From Kiloniellaceae bacterium (lineage in GTDB: Bacteria; Pseudomonadota; Alphaproteobacteria; Kiloniellales; J153), in contig JAJFGJ010000009.1 in assembly GCA_021776175.1 (NCBI GenBank), positions 1 through 60,115 on the forward strand: a stretch of 60,115 nt of DNA. Reading direction: 5' to 3'. Of this stretch, positions 1 through 9,714 are shown one piece after another; the stretch's first letter is position 1, and the number at the start of each line of letters is the position of its first letter. The translations under genes and the position numbers were made by a program. The notes below the pieces were generated by a model, which worked only from the letters and a program-made list of their open reading frames with translations, was not told the DNA's origin and did not search any database.

Positions 1-1
1 G

Positions 2-748
2 CTGCGCCAGCGCCCTTTTCGCGACCCCCATCACTCGGCTTCGCTGGCGGCTCTGGCCGGCGGTGGCCTGCGCGCGAAACCGGGCGAAATCTCGCTCGCG
101 CACCTGGGCGTGTTGTTCCTCGACGAATTGCCGGAGTTTCCGCGCCCAACCCTGGAAGCCCTGCGCCAGCCTTTGGAGACGGGGCGCATCGCCATCGCAC
201 GCGCCAACATGCACGTGACCTACCCCGCCCGGGTACAGTTTATCGCGGCGATGAACCCCTGCCGCTGCGGCCATCTGGACGATCCGGCCTTGGCCTGTGC
301 GCGGGCGCCGAAATGCGCGCTGGATTACCAGTCCAAGATTTCCGGGCCCCTGTTCGACCGTATCGACTGCCATGTCGAGGTCGCCGCCGTCAGCCCGGCG
401 GACCTTTCCCTGCCGCCGCCCGCCGAAGGTTCCAACGAGATTGCCTTACGCGTCTCGATCGCGCGCGAGCGGCAAACCGCGCGCTACCGGGACCTGCCCG
501 CGGACCGCCGGCCGCGCACCAACGCCGAAGCCGACGGCACTCTACTGGAAGAAATCGCCGCGCCCGATACGCCAGGACGCAGGTTGCTGACCGAGGCCGC
601 CGAGCGCATGAGGCTTACGGCACGCGGCTATCACCGCGTACTGCGCGTCGCGCGCACCCTGGCCGATCTGGAAGGCGCGCCAGACGTGCGCCGTCTGCAC
701 ATCGCCGAGGCCCTATCGTATCGAAGAGTCGCGCCGGGGCGCGGCTAG
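2..748 (+). CDS. ComM/YifB-type Mg-chelatase-like AAA+ ATPase, 3' part
   Basis: The open frame runs in from the left edge, so the N-terminal half (the Lon-substrate-like domain and Walker A) lies outside the window. The visible part begins with the family signature RPFRDPHHS, followed by GGG and the block GEISLAHLGVLFLDELPEF, which holds the Walker B acidic residues. A CRCG motif and an AAA+ lid region follow near the C-terminus. Family members (ComM, YifB) are hexameric helicases that promote branch migration during natural transformation. Whether this organism is transformable cannot be judged here. The gene converges on the phasin gene downstream. Confidence 0.9.
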   Translation: MRQRPFRDPHHSASLAALAGGGLRAKPGEISLAHLGVLFLDELPEFPRPTLEALRQPLETGRIAIARANMHVTYPARVQFIAAMNPCRCGHLDDPALACARAPKCALDYQSKISGPLFDRIDCHVEVAAVSPADLSLPPPAEGSNEIALRVSIARERQTARYRDLPADRRPRTNAEADGTLLEEIAAPDTPGRRLLTEAAERMRLTARGYHRVLRVARTLADLEGAPDVRRLHIAEALSYRRVAPGRG

Positions 749-763
749 GTTGCAGCTTTTTAA

Positions 764-787
764 CCGCCGCCCCCAAGATGGCGGCGG
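764..787. terminator. GC-rich hairpin between convergent genes
   Basis: An 8-bp perfect stem (CCGCCGCC / GGCGGCGG) with an 8-base loop lies between the convergent ComM-like and phasin genes. It has no T-run on the correct side for either transcript, so it is at best a weak or Rho-assisted bidirectional terminator. Confidence 0.35.
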
Positions 788-806
788 CATACCCCGCTTG
801 TCCGCC

Positions 807-1283
807 TCAGCGCCGCATCATGGTCTCAAAGGCGACGCGAGTTGCGTGTCCAAACGGGCTAGAGCAATCGCAACTGACCTTAGCGGAAAGGCCCAGCAAT
901 TTCGCCACCTCTTCCGCGTAGTCGAGCATTGCCTTTTGTGTGAAGTCGGCCTGGACCTGAAATGCCTCCTGCAAATCGGCGCAGTGCGCCAAGGCGTCCT
1001 GGGTTTCCACATCCAGGCGCAAGCGCGCGCTCCCAAACTCCATGATCTCACGCTGCATCTCGGCCATGCCTTGCAGCATCGCTTCGTTCGCTTTGATCAT
1101 GGCTTCCAGGGCATCGGTGTTGGTCACATACTCGACGCCGGCTTCGGTTGTCTCGGCCTCTTGAGAGGTCGCCGGGCGAGTCTTATGCGCCGCGGCTTGG
1201 GGCGTTTTATGAAGAGCCGCTTGAGTAGGTCTCCGCGGGCGATTGGGGGACTTGTCCTGGGTTTTTTGGACCGGCCGTGCCAT
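807..1283 (-). CDS. phasin family protein
   Basis: The 158-residue protein has a basic, proline-rich N-terminus of about 50 residues, then a long amphipathic helical region (about 55-145) typical of the phasin family (YVTNTDALEAM, QREIMEFGSARL, QADFTQKAMLDYAEEVAKL). Phasins coat polyhydroxyalkanoate granules and help set their number and size. No PHA synthase gene is in the window, so the role rests on family resemblance. It is transcribed alone, away from the HIT gene upstream. A short N-terminal extension rich in K, R and P could help the protein bind nucleoid DNA, as reported for some phasins; that is inference. Confidence 0.8.
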   Translation of the reverse strand: MARPVQKTQDKSPNRPRRPTQAALHKTPQAAAHKTRPATSQEAETTEAGVEYVTNTDALEAMIKANEAMLQGMAEMQREIMEFGSARLRLDVETQDALAHCADLQEAFQVQADFTQKAMLDYAEEVAKLLGLSAKVSCDCSSPFGHATRVAFETMMRR

Positions 1284-1482
1284 GTCTGCGTCTCCGTCTG
1301 AAAGGATTTACGATGGCCGCCGCCGAACGCTCTCGCGACGGGGGACCTCCCATGACCGAACCGCGAGCGGCATGCTTTGGCTTATATTTAGAAACCGTTA
1401 ACCATAAATACAATAGGGTTTTCTACCTGGAATCGGGAACACAATCCTTTCGTAAGCTCAGAGTCGCAATCCCTGCCGCCCA

Positions 1483-1500
1483 GCGCCGGTTTTCCGGCGC
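1483..1500. terminator. hairpin downstream of the HIT gene
   Basis: A perfect 7-bp stem GCGCCGG/CCGGCGC with a TTTT loop sits about 33 bases past the stop of the HIT gene on the minus strand. It lacks a clear U-tract, so it may pause transcription or be incidental. The rest of 1284-1533 shows no gene; it is the likely upstream control region of the phasin gene. Confidence 0.3.
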
Positions 1501-1533
1501 CGAGTTATCCCCAGGGACACGAACTTTTCATGA

Positions 1534-1908
1534 CTATTTGTCGGCCGGCTTGATCATGCGGCCCAAGTTCTGGCCCGCGAAGATATGCAGATGGAAGTGC
1601 GGCACCTCCTGGTGCGCATCGCGCCCGGTGTTGGATAGAGCTCGGTAACCCGGCTCGGCCAAACCGGCATCGCGCGCGATTTTTCCGGCCGCGCGCACCA
1701 GAGCCGTTATTTCGGCCTCGCTGGCCTGCTCGGAAAAATCGTCGAAGGAAACGTACGCGCCCTTTGGGATTACCAGGATATGGGTCGGCGTTTGCGGATT
1801 GATGTCGTTGAAGGCCAAGACGTGGTCGTCTTCATAAACTTTATCGCAGGGGATTTCGCCCCGTAGAATCTTGGCGAAGATATTGTTTGGGTCGTATGCC
1901 ATGGCCAC
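1534..1908 (-). CDS. HIT family nucleotide-binding hydrolase
   Basis: The 124-residue protein is the normal length for HIT (HinT-like) proteins. It contains the histidine triad PHFHLHIF at about residues 103-110, with H104, H106 and H108; the family uses this for hydrolysis of nucleoside phosphoramidates and adenylylated substrates. The N-terminal block NIFAKILRGEIPCDKVYED is diagnostic. It lies 50 bases downstream of hisE on the same strand and could be the last gene of the histidine operon. A HIT gene next to hisE recurs in alphaproteobacteria and need not imply a role in histidine synthesis. Confidence 0.92.
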   Translation of the reverse strand: MAMAYDPNNIFAKILRGEIPCDKVYEDDHVLAFNDINPQTPTHILVIPKGAYVSFDDFSEQASEAEITALVRAAGKIARDAGLAEPGYRALSNTGRDAHQEVPHFHLHIFAGQNLGRMIKPADK

Positions 1909-1958
1909 GCGGCCTCCCGTTCCCTAGGTGCATGAGTATACCCGTCATGCCGAAAGGC

Positions 1959-2312
1959 TCACTCCTTCGGCCGCGAGTCCTTTTCGGCGATGCCCGACAT
2001 CCCCTGGCGGGCCAGGAGCGCGGCCCAAATATCGGCCGGCGTGAGGCCACGCGCCGACCAGAGCACGAGCAGGTGATACAAAAGATCCGCACTCTCGGCG
2101 GCGAGTTTGTCGTTGTTGCCTGCGACCGCCTCGATCACCGTTTCGGTCGCTTCCTCGCCCACTTTCTGCGCAATCTTGTTGGTGCCCTTCGCAAACAGCT
2201 TGGCGGTATGCGATACGCTTGGATCGGCGCCGTGGCGGCTTTCGATGATCTCGAAGAGCCGGTCGAGCACATGGCCGTCGACCTCGTTCCCTCCGCTTAT
2301 CCTACCACTCAT
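1959..2312 (-). CDS. hisE: phosphoribosyl-ATP pyrophosphatase
   Basis: HisE removes pyrophosphate from phosphoribosyl-ATP in the second step of histidine synthesis. The frame contains [18 protein letters not shown] and the MazG-like helical core with [13 protein letters not shown] and [13 protein letters not shown], whose acidic residues bind magnesium. The open frame extends to 2342, but the ATG at 2312 has GAGG five bases upstream and gives a normal length of 117 residues. It lies 84 bases after hisF, so it is less tightly coupled than the genes before it. This is a stand-alone HisE, not fused to HisI, and no hisI is in the window. Confidence 0.93.
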   Translation of the reverse strand: MSGRISGGNEVDGHVLDRLFEIIESRHGADPSVSHTAKLFAKGTNKIAQKVGEEATETVIEAVAGNNDKLAAESADLLYHLLVLWSARGLTPADIWAALLARQGMSGIAEKDSRPKE

Positions 2313-2396
2313 TCGCACCTCGCCCATCTCGTTCCCCATCACCGGTATCAGGAATTCGCTTGCCTGTCAGCCCGCACCGCGACCCGCGCGCCGGCG

Positions 2397-3173
2397 CTAA
2401 GATAGGGGCCGGACCGGTACGCCCGCGCGGGACATGTGGGTCTTCGCCTCGGCGATCGAGTATTCCCCGAAGTGAAAGATCGAGGCGGCAAGCACAGCCG
2501 TCGCATGGCCATCACGGATGCCCTCGACCAGGTGGTCCAGCGTTCCGACCCCGCCCGAGGCAATGACCGGCACGGACACCGCATCGGCGATCATGCGCGT
2601 GAGGTCGATGTCGTAGCCCTGCTTCGTCCCGTCGCGGTCCATGGAGGTGAGTAGAATCTCCCCGGCGCCCAAATCGACGACCCGGCGCGCCCAGGCGAGC
2701 GCGTCGAGCCCGGTCGCATCGCGCCCGCCGTGGGTGAACACCTCGAAACCGCTTGGGCACTCTGGCGCTCGGGTCCGCTTGGCGTCGATCGCGACCACGA
2801 TGCACTGGCTGCCGAATTTCTCCGCCGCCGCCTTAACCAACTCGGGCGAAGCGACGGCGGCGGTATTGATCGCGACCTTGTCGGCCCCGGCCAGAAGCAG
2901 CGCCCGCACATCTGCGACCGCGCGCACCCCGCCACCGACGGTCAGCGGCATGAAGCAGTGCTCGGCCGTGCGCGCGACCACGTCCAGCAGGATACCGCGG
3001 TTCTCGTGACTAGCTGTGATATCGAGAAAGGTTAGCTCGTCCGCGCCCGCTTGGTCGTAAAGCCGGGCTTGTTCCACCGGATCGCCGGCATCGCGCAGAT
3101 CGACAAAGTTGACGCCCTTGACGACCCGGCCGTCTTTGACGTCGAGGCACGGGATAATACGCGCCTTAAGCAT
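2397..3173 (-). CDS. hisF: imidazole glycerol phosphate synthase cyclase subunit
   Basis: HisF is the TIM-barrel cyclase that combines with HisH to turn PRFAR and ammonia into imidazole glycerol phosphate and AICAR. The 258-residue sequence starts [15 protein letters not shown] and carries the two catalytic aspartates at D11 and D130 (VVAIDAKR). Phosphate-binding loops VGGGVR and ASGGVG are present. The start overlaps the hisA stop by one base (TGATG), which suggests translational coupling in the order hisH, GNAT, hisA, hisF. Length and all key residues match the family. Confidence 0.97.
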   Translation of the reverse strand: MLKARIIPCLDVKDGRVVKGVNFVDLRDAGDPVEQARLYDQAGADELTFLDITASHENRGILLDVVARTAEHCFMPLTVGGGVRAVADVRALLLAGADKVAINTAAVASPELVKAAAEKFGSQCIVVAIDAKRTRAPECPSGFEVFTHGGRDATGLDALAWARRVVDLGAGEILLTSMDRDGTKQGYDIDLTRMIADAVSVPVIASGGVGTLDHLVEGIRDGHATAVLAASIFHFGEYSIAEAKTHMSRAGVPVRPLS

Positions 3174-3907
3174 CAGGCCGCCTTTGAGTTCACCAGGGCC
3201 AAAGCACTGGCCGGATCGATGCGCCCGTCATAAAGCGCGCGGCCGCAAATGACCCCGGCGATCCCCGCGTCCTCGACCGCCATCAAGGCGGCAATGTCGT
3301 CGAGCGAGGCGACCCCGCCGGAGGCGATGACCGGAATCTCTAGGATCCGCGCGAGATCGCGTGTCGCTTCGACATTGACGCCCTGCAGGGCCCCGTCGCG
3401 GTCGATATCCGTGTAGACAATCGCGGCCACGCCGGCATCGGCAAACCGCCGGGCCAGATCATGGGCATCGATACCGCCGTCGTCGGCCCAGCCCTTGACC
3501 GCGACCCGGCCCGCGCGCGCATCGATACCGACGGCGATTTGACCCGGGAAGGCGGCGCTCGCCTGGCGCACGAGATCCGGTGTCTCGACCGCGGCGGTGC
3601 CCAGGATGACCCGGCGAACCCCGGCGCCAAGCCAATCCTCGATGGTCGCCATGTCGCGGATACCGCCGCCCAACTGCACCGGCACCCCGACCGCCGCGAG
3701 GATGTTTTCAACCGCCGTACGGTTCACCGGCTTGCCCGCAAAAGCGCCGTCGAGATCGACCAAATGGAGCCAGGAAAACCCGGCCTCGACAAAGCACCGC
3801 GCCTGGGCGGCGGGATCGTCGTTGAATACGGTGGCGCTATCCATCGCACCGCGCAGCAGGCGCACCGCCTGGCCGCCCTTCAGGTCTATCGCCGGGTATA
3901 CGATCAT
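3173..3907 (-). CDS. hisA: ProFAR isomerase (HisA)
   Basis: HisA is the TIM-barrel isomerase converting ProFAR to PRFAR. The frame extends upstream to 3964, but homology begins at [12 protein letters not shown], so the ATG at 3907 is chosen; it also overlaps the stop of the acetyltransferase gene as ATGA. The 244-residue product carries the catalytic aspartates D8 and D129 (AVGIDARAG), the LGGGIRD loop and ASGGVAS near the C-terminus. It is a normal, intact HisA coupled on both sides. Confidence 0.97.
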   Translation of the reverse strand: MIVYPAIDLKGGQAVRLLRGAMDSATVFNDDPAAQARCFVEAGFSWLHLVDLDGAFAGKPVNRTAVENILAAVGVPVQLGGGIRDMATIEDWLGAGVRRVILGTAAVETPDLVRQASAAFPGQIAVGIDARAGRVAVKGWADDGGIDAHDLARRFADAGVAAIVYTDIDRDGALQGVNVEATRDLARILEIPVIASGGVASLDDIAALMAVEDAGIAGVICGRALYDGRIDPASALALVNSKAA

Positions 3908-4494
3908 GCCACGGCCGGTGCTTCGTCCCCAAGATCCTTGCAGAAATAAAGCCCGGTCCGCCATTTGCCCTCGATCAGGGCGTAGTGCGGGTGCGTGCCC
4001 CAGCGCCGATATCCCATGGTCTCGTAAAGCTTGATCGCGGCTTCCTGGGTTTCGCGCACATCGAGATTTAGGACCCGTAAGCCGGCGGCGCGGGCCGCGT
4101 CCTCGACTTCTTGCACCACCATGCGGGCCAGCCCGTGGCCGCGCGCCCAGGGGGCGATGAACGATGTCGTAAGCTGGCCGACGGTCGCTTGCGCCTCGTT
4201 ATAGCGCGGCGGGCGCACCAATTGCGCCGACCCGGCGACGGTTCGATCCAAGCGGGCGACGAAGAGGTCTCGCTCCGGCACCAGGAGAACGCCCTTCCAA
4301 TAGGTTTCCATGACATGGCGGGGCGGGGACTTGAGCCAGCCAAAACCGCCGCCGTCGGAGATCGCGGCCTCCGCCGCGTCACACAAGTCGTGCAAATCCG
4401 GCCCCGCAAATTCCGTCACCCGTTCGACCATCGTCGCCGGCGGGCCGCCCTGGATCGGTCCCTGGATCACGTCTCGGTCGTGACTAACACTCAT
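3904..4494 (-). CDS. GNAT family acetyltransferase inside the histidine operon
   Basis: This 196-residue GNAT protein sits between hisH and hisA. Its ATG overlaps the hisH stop as ATGA and its own stop overlaps the hisA start as ATGA, so it is embedded as a coupled operon member. Visible features are the acetyl-CoA loop region [18 protein letters not shown] and the C-terminal strand-helix [25 protein letters not shown]. The frame continues to 4503, but the 4494 start gives the exact overlap. The substrate is unknown; placement suggests, but does not show, a metabolite linked to histidine synthesis. Confidence 0.88.
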   Translation of the reverse strand: MSVSHDRDVIQGPIQGGPPATMVERVTEFAGPDLHDLCDAAEAAISDGGGFGWLKSPPRHVMETYWKGVLLVPERDLFVARLDRTVAGSAQLVRPPRYNEAQATVGQLTTSFIAPWARGHGLARMVVQEVEDAARAAGLRVLNLDVRETQEAAIKLYETMGYRRWGTHPHYALIEGKWRTGLYFCKDLGDEAPAVA

Positions 4495-5135
4495 GGATAC
4501 CACCTCAGGAAATTTTGCAGCAGGCGCAGACCCGCCGCCTGGCTCTTCTCGGGATGAAATTGCGTGCCGATCATGTTTGCGCGCCCAACGGCGGCAACCA
4601 CAGGCCCCCCGTAATCGACCTCAGCCAGAACCTGGCCCGGATCGTCCGGCCGCAGTTCATAGCCATGAACGAAGTACACATGGGGATGCGCGCCCAGGTC
4701 CGCCAGCACCGGGTGACCCTGGGCCCCGATCCGCAAATCGTTCCAACCCATGTGGGGTATTTTGAGCGCCGGGTCCCTTGGGCGCAATGCCACAACCTCC
4801 CCCGGAATCCAATCCAGGCCGGGATGATCGCCGTGTTCGCGGCCGACCCGGGCCATAAGCTGCATGCCGACGCAGATGCCCAGGAACGGGCGGCCCTTGG
4901 CGACAACCGCCTCGTTCAGGGCTTCGACCATGCCCGGCAAGGCGTCCAAGCCACGCCGGCAATCGCCGAACGCACCCACGCCGGGGAGGACGATGCGCTC
5001 CGCCGCCGCGACGGCTTCCGCCGAAGCGGTCACCACGATGTCTTGGCGCAAGCCCGCTTCGGCACTGGCGCGTTCCAGCGCCTTGGCCGCCGAGCGCAAG
5101 TTACCGGACCCGTAATCGACGATCGCGACGGTCAT
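4491..5135 (-). CDS. hisH: imidazole glycerol phosphate synthase glutaminase subunit
   Basis: HisH is the class I glutamine amidotransferase that supplies ammonia to HisF. Homology starts at [12 protein letters not shown], so the ATG at 5135 is used although the frame stays open to 5372. The 214-residue protein carries the nucleophile C88 in GICVGMQ and the catalytic His-Glu pair in TQFHPEKS close to the C-terminus. It lies 56 bases downstream of hisB and overlaps the acetyltransferase gene. Length and catalytic triad are normal. Confidence 0.96.
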   Translation of the reverse strand: MTVAIVDYGSGNLRSAAKALERASAEAGLRQDIVVTASAEAVAAAERIVLPGVGAFGDCRRGLDALPGMVEALNEAVVAKGRPFLGICVGMQLMARVGREHGDHPGLDWIPGEVVALRPRDPALKIPHMGWNDLRIGAQGHPVLADLGAHPHVYFVHGYELRPDDPGQVLAEVDYGGPVVAAVGRANMIGTQFHPEKSQAAGLRLLQNFLRWYP

Positions 5136-5191
5136 GTTTGCCCCCAGCGCCGAGAGACAAAATCCGGCGCGGTCAGATTCTCGGGTCCGGA

Positions 5192-5779
5192 CTAAAGTTT
5201 GCCCTTGGTCGAGGGAATCGCGTCGGCGCGGCGCGGGTCGATCTCGACCGCCTGGCGCAAGGCGCGCGCCAGGCCCTTGTAGCAGGATTCCACGATGTGG
5301 TGGGCATTCTCGCCGTAAAGGTTCTCGACATGCAGGGTCAAGCCGGCGTGCTGTGCGAAGGCTTGAAACCATTCCTTGAAAAGCTCGGTATCCATCTCGC
5401 CCAGCTTGTCGCGCGGAAACGCGACCTTCCAGATCAGGTAGGGCCGGTTCGAGGCATCGAGCGCGACCCGGGTCAGGGTCTCGTCCATGGGCACGCTCGC
5501 CTCGCCATAGCGGCGGATGCCGGTGCGGTCGCCCAGCGCCTTCGACACCGCCTGGCCCAGCGCGATGCCGGAATCCTCGGTCGTGTGATGGAAATCGATG
5601 TGCAGGTCGCCCTTGGCCTTGAGCGTGATGTCGAACAGCCCGTGGCGCGCCAGTTGCTCGATCATGTGATCGAGGAAGCCGATCCCGGTCTTCACGTCGT
5701 AGACGCCGCTCCCGTCCAGGTTGACCTCGGCGGAAATCTGAGTCTCGCTGGTCTTGCGGTCGATCTTGGCCCGGCGCAT
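5192..5779 (-). CDS. hisB: imidazoleglycerol-phosphate dehydratase
   Basis: HisB dehydrates imidazole glycerol phosphate to imidazole acetol phosphate. The 195-residue protein is the monofunctional dehydratase type without a phosphatase domain. It contains both metal-binding motifs, DFHHTTED and ENAHHIVES, and the conserved [13 protein letters not shown]. It is the first gene of the block hisB-hisH-GNAT-hisA-hisF-hisE. The 105 bases upstream, after the methyltransferase stop, are the likely place for a promoter if the block is transcribed on its own; I see no convincing consensus there. Confidence 0.97.
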   Translation of the reverse strand: MRRAKIDRKTSETQISAEVNLDGSGVYDVKTGIGFLDHMIEQLARHGLFDITLKAKGDLHIDFHHTTEDSGIALGQAVSKALGDRTGIRRYGEASVPMDETLTRVALDASNRPYLIWKVAFPRDKLGEMDTELFKEWFQAFAQHAGLTLHVENLYGENAHHIVESCYKGLARALRQAVEIDPRRADAIPSTKGKL

Positions 5780-5884
5780 GGGCGGTCTCTTTTCACTGAA
5801 AGGTTGCTTTTCGGCGCCCTTTTAGCAGGTAGGTAGGCCCGGTGCCAGGGTAAGCGGCGTCCAGTGAAGCGGTCGACCTTTTCC

Positions 5885-6697
5885 CTAGGTGCCCGGCATC
5901 CGGCTCCAGGCGACAAGGGCGAAAACCCGGTGGTCGACAAGGAGTGGGCCGCCAGGAAACTCCCGCTCCAATGCCTGCTCCAACTCGCGGTCGAAACGCG
6001 CCAATGTCTGGCGGTCCATCGCCGGTCCGACGGCCGCGCTGGCCCGGACCCGGCCGCGCCAGGCCGCGTGGCTGTAAGACAACTGCGTCGTGAAGGCGAA
6101 AGCATCCCAGTCGTCGAAGCCGGCCGCTGTAAGCTCCTTTGTCCAGTCGGGATATTGGAAGGTATTTTGGGTCTTCGCCGGTGGAGCCGGACTCAAGCGT
6201 CGGATGGTCTCGCCGGTTATTTCAACAATATTTCCGGGCCGGGAATGCCAATCGAGGCTGGCGATCAGGAGCCGCCCGGCCGGCCGCAAGACCCGGCGCG
6301 CCTCCACTGCGACCTTTGGCCGGTCGAACCAGTGCCAGCAGGTGGCCGCCGAAACCACGTCGAATGCCCCATCCGGCAGACCGGTCGTCTCCGCCCGTGC
6401 CTCAAGGTAGTCGATCGAGAGATTGGCGGCGCGGTCCGCCTTGCGTGCCTCCGCGAGGAGGGCGGCCGAGAGGTCCAACCCTGTCACTAGGCAGCCACGC
6501 TGGGCAAAAGCACGAGCCAAAAGCCCCGTGCCCGTACCAAGATCCAGGATGCGCTGGCCGCTGAGGCCGACACCGAGCGCTTCGATGCGCCGGAAAAACT
6601 CGGGCGGAAAGCCTTGCCGCCACAGGCCGTAATCGGGCGCGGCGCGCCCGAAATCAACCGGGAGCTGGGAAGCGGCTTGCTCGTGATCGGGCGCCAT
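5885..6697 (-). CDS. class I SAM-dependent methyltransferase
   Basis: The protein shows the Rossmann motif I ILDLGTGTGLLARAFAQRG, an acidic residue ending strand 2 (VTGLDLS), motif II PDGAFDVVSAATCWHWFD and a post-motif VLRPAGRLLIASLDW. This is the methyltransferase 11/ubiE-like group whose substrates range widely. The open frame reaches 6829, but that start would enter the divergent hslV control region; MAPDHEQAAS at 6697 is a reasonable start (270 residues), with MGLKYIVSL at 6745 as the alternative. It lies between hslV and hisB, where many relatives have no gene. The substrate cannot be inferred. Confidence 0.82.
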   Translation of the reverse strand: MAPDHEQAASQLPVDFGRAAPDYGLWRQGFPPEFFRRIEALGVGLSGQRILDLGTGTGLLARAFAQRGCLVTGLDLSAALLAEARKADRAANLSIDYLEARAETTGLPDGAFDVVSAATCWHWFDRPKVAVEARRVLRPAGRLLIASLDWHSRPGNIVEITGETIRRLSPAPPAKTQNTFQYPDWTKELTAAGFDDWDAFAFTTQLSYSHAAWRGRVRASAAVGPAMDRQTLARFDRELEQALEREFPGGPLLVDHRVFALVAWSRMPGT

Positions 6698-6839
6698 GCG
6701 GCGGAAACCTAATTTGAAGAGCGAGACTATGTATTTTAGCCCCATGAAGTAGCGTTGTCGCGACAATCCCTGGAAGGCGGGGCGATGCACGGCAGGCCGT
6801 GCCTTGACCTGGGGGCCCGGCTGGGCCATGTGTCATCCC

Positions 6840-7400
6840 ATGTCCGAGACCCAATCCCAGACTTGGCACGGCACCACGATCCTTTCCGTGCGCAAGGGCG
6901 GCACGGTGGTGATCGCCGGCGACGGCCAGGTCAGCCTGGGCCAGACAGTTATAAAATCCAATGCGCGCAAGGTGCGCCGCCTGGGCAAGGGCGGCGAGGT
7001 CATTGCCGGCTTCGCCGGGGCGACCGCCGATGCCTTCACCTTGTTCGAGCGCCTGGAAGCCAAGCTCGAATCCTTTCCCGGACAACTGACCCGGGCTTGC
7101 GTCGAGATGGCCAAGGATTGGCGCACCGACCGTTACCTGCGCCGGCTGGAGGCGATGATGGCGGTGGCCGATAGCTCCGTCTCCTTGGTGCTGACCGGGA
7201 CCGGCGACGTGCTGGAGCCGGAGGACGGTTTGATGGGCATCGGATCCGGCGGCTCCTATGCGCTCGCCGCCGCGCGGGCGCTCATCGACCGGGACGACAT
7301 CGAGGCCGAAGCCATCGCGCGCAAGGCCCTGGAAATAGCGGCAGGAATCTGTGTTTACACCAATGACAGCATCATTATCGAAACCATCGCGGCCGGCTGA
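6840..7400 (+). CDS. hslV: ATP-dependent protease proteolytic subunit HslV
   Basis: HslV forms the double hexameric peptidase of the HslUV protease. The chosen ATG at 6840 gives 186 residues with a short propeptide ending in TWHG; cleavage before TTILSV would free the N-terminal catalytic threonine. [13 protein letters not shown] and [14 protein letters not shown] are typical. The frame is open upstream to 6804, but homology favours 6840. It is divergent from the methyltransferase gene, and its end overlaps the start of hslU. No clear heat-shock promoter could be assigned in 6698-6839. Confidence 0.96.
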   Translation: MSETQSQTWHGTTILSVRKGGTVVIAGDGQVSLGQTVIKSNARKVRRLGKGGEVIAGFAGATADAFTLFERLEAKLESFPGQLTRACVEMAKDWRTDRYLRRLEAMMAVADSSVSLVLTGTGDVLEPEDGLMGIGSGGSYALAAARALIDRDDIEAEAIARKALEIAAGICVYTNDSIIIETIAAG

Positions 7401-8724
7401 GACAACCGCGCAAGGCGCCGCCTTCAGCCCGCGCGAGATCGTCTCGGAGCTGGACCGCTTTATCGTCGGCCAGAACGACGCCAAGCGCGCGGTCGCCATC
7501 GCGCTCCGGAACCGCTGGCGCCGTCAGCAGCTCTCCGACGAGCTGCGCGAGGAGGTTCTGCCCAAGAACATCCTGATGATCGGGCCGACCGGGTGCGGCA
7601 AAACCGAAATCGCGCGCCGCTTGGCCCGCCTGGCGCAGGCGCCCTTTCTCAAGGTTGAGGCGACCAAGTTCACGGAGGTCGGCTACGTCGGGCGCGACGT
7701 CGAGCAAATCGTGCGCGACCTGGTCGAAATCGCCATCGCCATGACCCGCACGCGTATGGCCAAGGAGGTGAAAGCCAAGGCGGAGCTCAGCGCCGAGGAA
7801 CGTTTGCTCGATGCCTTGGTTGGCGAGAACGCCAGCGGCGATACCCGCGCCAAGTTCCGCCGCATGATGCGCATGGGCGAGTTGGACGGGCGCGAGATCG
7901 AGATCGAGGTCGCCGATAGCGGCGGCATGCAGCTCCCGACCATGGACATTCCCGGCATGCCGGGCGCCAGCATGGGCATGGTCAATCTGAACGATATCTT
8001 CGGCAAGGCCTTTGGCGGCCGCACCAAGAAACGCCGCCTGGGCGTGGCCGAGGCCATGGACCTCCTGACCGCCGAGGAGAGCGACAAGCTGCTCGATCAG
8101 GAAGCGGTGACCAGCGAGGCCATCGGCGCGGTCGAGCAGAACGGGATCGTGTTTCTGGACGAGATCGACAAGATCACCGCACGCTCGGAGCGGGTCGGCG
8201 GCGACGTCTCGCGCGAGGGCGTGCAGCGCGACTTGCTGCCCCTGATCGAGGGCACCACGGTCGCGACCAAGCACGGCGCGGTCAAAACCGACCATATCCT
8301 TTTCATCGCCTCGGGCGCGTTCCACCAGGCCAAACCCTCGGACCTCTTGCCCGAATTGCAGGGCCGCTTGCCGATCCGTGTCGAGCTCAACGCGCTCACC
8401 CGCGACGACCTCAAGCGCATCCTGATCGAACCGGAAAACAGCCTGGTGCGCCAGTACATCGCGCTCATGGCGACCGAGACCGTGACCCTCCACTTCGGCG
8501 AGGACGCCATCGACGCCCTGGCCGACTTGGCGACGGAAATCAACGCCAGCGTGGAGAACATAGGCGCGCGCCGCCTGCACACGGTGATGGAAAAACTTTT
8601 GGAGGAGATCTCCTTCACCGCCACCGATCGCGGCGGCGAGCGGATCGAGATCGACGCCGGCTACGTGCAGAGCCAGGTCGGCGAACTCGCCAAGAACGTG
8701 GATTTGAGCAAGTTTATTCTTTAG
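7363..8724 (+). CDS. hslU: ATP-dependent protease ATPase subunit HslU
   Basis: HslU is the AAA+ unfoldase that feeds HslV. After a short variable N-terminus the sequence reads [21 protein letters not shown], with Walker A GPTGCGKT at about 74-81, the family-specific insert I domain, Walker [10 protein letters not shown] and the C-terminal tail DLSKFIL, which docks into HslV. An ATG at 7363 and a GTG at 7351 are both possible; AGGAA at 7343-7347 stands 3 bases before the GTG and 15 before the ATG, so the start is uncertain. Either way the gene overlaps the end of hslV, which implies a single transcript. Confidence 0.96.
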   Translation: MTASLSKPSRPAETTAQGAAFSPREIVSELDRFIVGQNDAKRAVAIALRNRWRRQQLSDELREEVLPKNILMIGPTGCGKTEIARRLARLAQAPFLKVEATKFTEVGYVGRDVEQIVRDLVEIAIAMTRTRMAKEVKAKAELSAEERLLDALVGENASGDTRAKFRRMMRMGELDGREIEIEVADSGGMQLPTMDIPGMPGASMGMVNLNDIFGKAFGGRTKKRRLGVAEAMDLLTAEESDKLLDQEAVTSEAIGAVEQNGIVFLDEIDKITARSERVGGDVSREGVQRDLLPLIEGTTVATKHGAVKTDHILFIASGAFHQAKPSDLLPELQGRLPIRVELNALTRDDLKRILIEPENSLVRQYIALMATETVTLHFGEDAIDALADLATEINASVENIGARRLHTVMEKLLEEISFTATDRGGERIEIDAGYVQSQVGELAKNVDLSKFIL

Positions 8725-8899
8725 CTCCTCGATAAGGCCGCTCGGACCTTCGTCCCGTCCACAACCCTCCAACCGAAGTTGCGTTCACAGTTCGATCGGG
8801 AACGAACTGAAGTCGCTTCCCTGTCTGGCTTCTACTCGCCAGGATGCGGGCACGGCGCACGACGCTAGCGTTGTCGCGCTGGGCCTTTGGGGAGTCGGG

Positions 8900-9649
8900 A
8901 TGATGCCAGGCTATACCGCTGCAAGCGTCCGGAGTTATCTCCGGGAGCATTTCATATCGCTCGACGATCTTGCCAAGAAGGCGGGTTTGAAGCGCGGCCA
9001 AGTTTTAAATCTGATCGAATACCACTGTATCCCCAAGGCGTCTTACACGGTCTCGGAAACACAGACCATTTCATCCGACGTTTTCGGCGCCGCCCTCCTG
9101 GTGGAAAAACCAACTGAGCAGTATTTCCCACTTTCCGAGGTATCCTGGATAAGGCGCGCGCAACAATTTCCGGAAACGATGCCGCTGGAAGATATTGCGC
9201 GAAACCTTAAGGCCGCCTTCCGATCGGAGTACCGGGAGGCCATCGTCTGCCTTGCGCGTGAGAAGGGGCTAAACCCACGAAAAATCTTCACCGCCGACGG
9301 CTCGGTCAATGAGGCCGTGCTTGAGCGGTACTTTGAGGATACCTGGCAGGAATGGCGAAACGGGACCTACGGCGTCTGTGTCAGGCAAGCTGATTCTGTT
9401 GAGAGGATCGCCAAGAAACAAATCGCGGTGCAGGACTTGGAGCAATTGACGCACGGTGGTGCCAAGGACACCTTCACCGGCGCAGAAATCGCTCGAGTGC
9501 GAGACGCCATTATGAACTTTGACGACATCGCCATGCCCTTCGCCCCCCATGATGTGGCGATTTCGAGCCGGCAACGGCTGGTCAACCAAGTGCGGCCAAG
9601 ATTGAAGAAGGTGGACTCGGCATTGACGGCGACACCTCCGGTCCAATGA
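8900..9649 (+). CDS. uncharacterised protein resembling DUF6058
   Basis: The 249-residue protein begins with YLREHFISLDDLAKKAGLKRGQVLNLIEYHCIPKASY. This looks like a small helix-turn-helix-like N-terminal module and recalls the DUF6058 family (annotated for natural product biosynthesis); I make that match from memory and with reservation. The middle contains WIRRAQQFPE and a charged helical region, and there is no signal peptide or membrane segment. A GGGGAG element lies 6 bases before the ATG. It begins an accessory stretch between hslU and smr. Function is unknown. The 175 bases between hslU and this gene hold nothing recognisable. Confidence 0.7.
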   Translation: MMPGYTAASVRSYLREHFISLDDLAKKAGLKRGQVLNLIEYHCIPKASYTVSETQTISSDVFGAALLVEKPTEQYFPLSEVSWIRRAQQFPETMPLEDIARNLKAAFRSEYREAIVCLAREKGLNPRKIFTADGSVNEAVLERYFEDTWQEWRNGTYGVCVRQADSVERIAKKQIAVQDLEQLTHGGAKDTFTGAEIARVRDAIMNFDDIAMPFAPHDVAISSRQRLVNQVRPRLKKVDSALTATPPVQ

Positions 9650-9714
9650 ATCATACCGGCTGACCCTGCTTGGGTATCTGGAGACACTTGCGGCGTTAAG
9701 TCGTGGCGTGCCTG

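Noticed and set aside
1277..1648. Plus-strand frame over the phasin-HIT gap
   Set aside because: No motif; it spans the phasin promoter side and the antisense of the HIT gene.
7375..8772. 465-codon minus-strand frame
   Set aside because: Antisense shadow of hslU.
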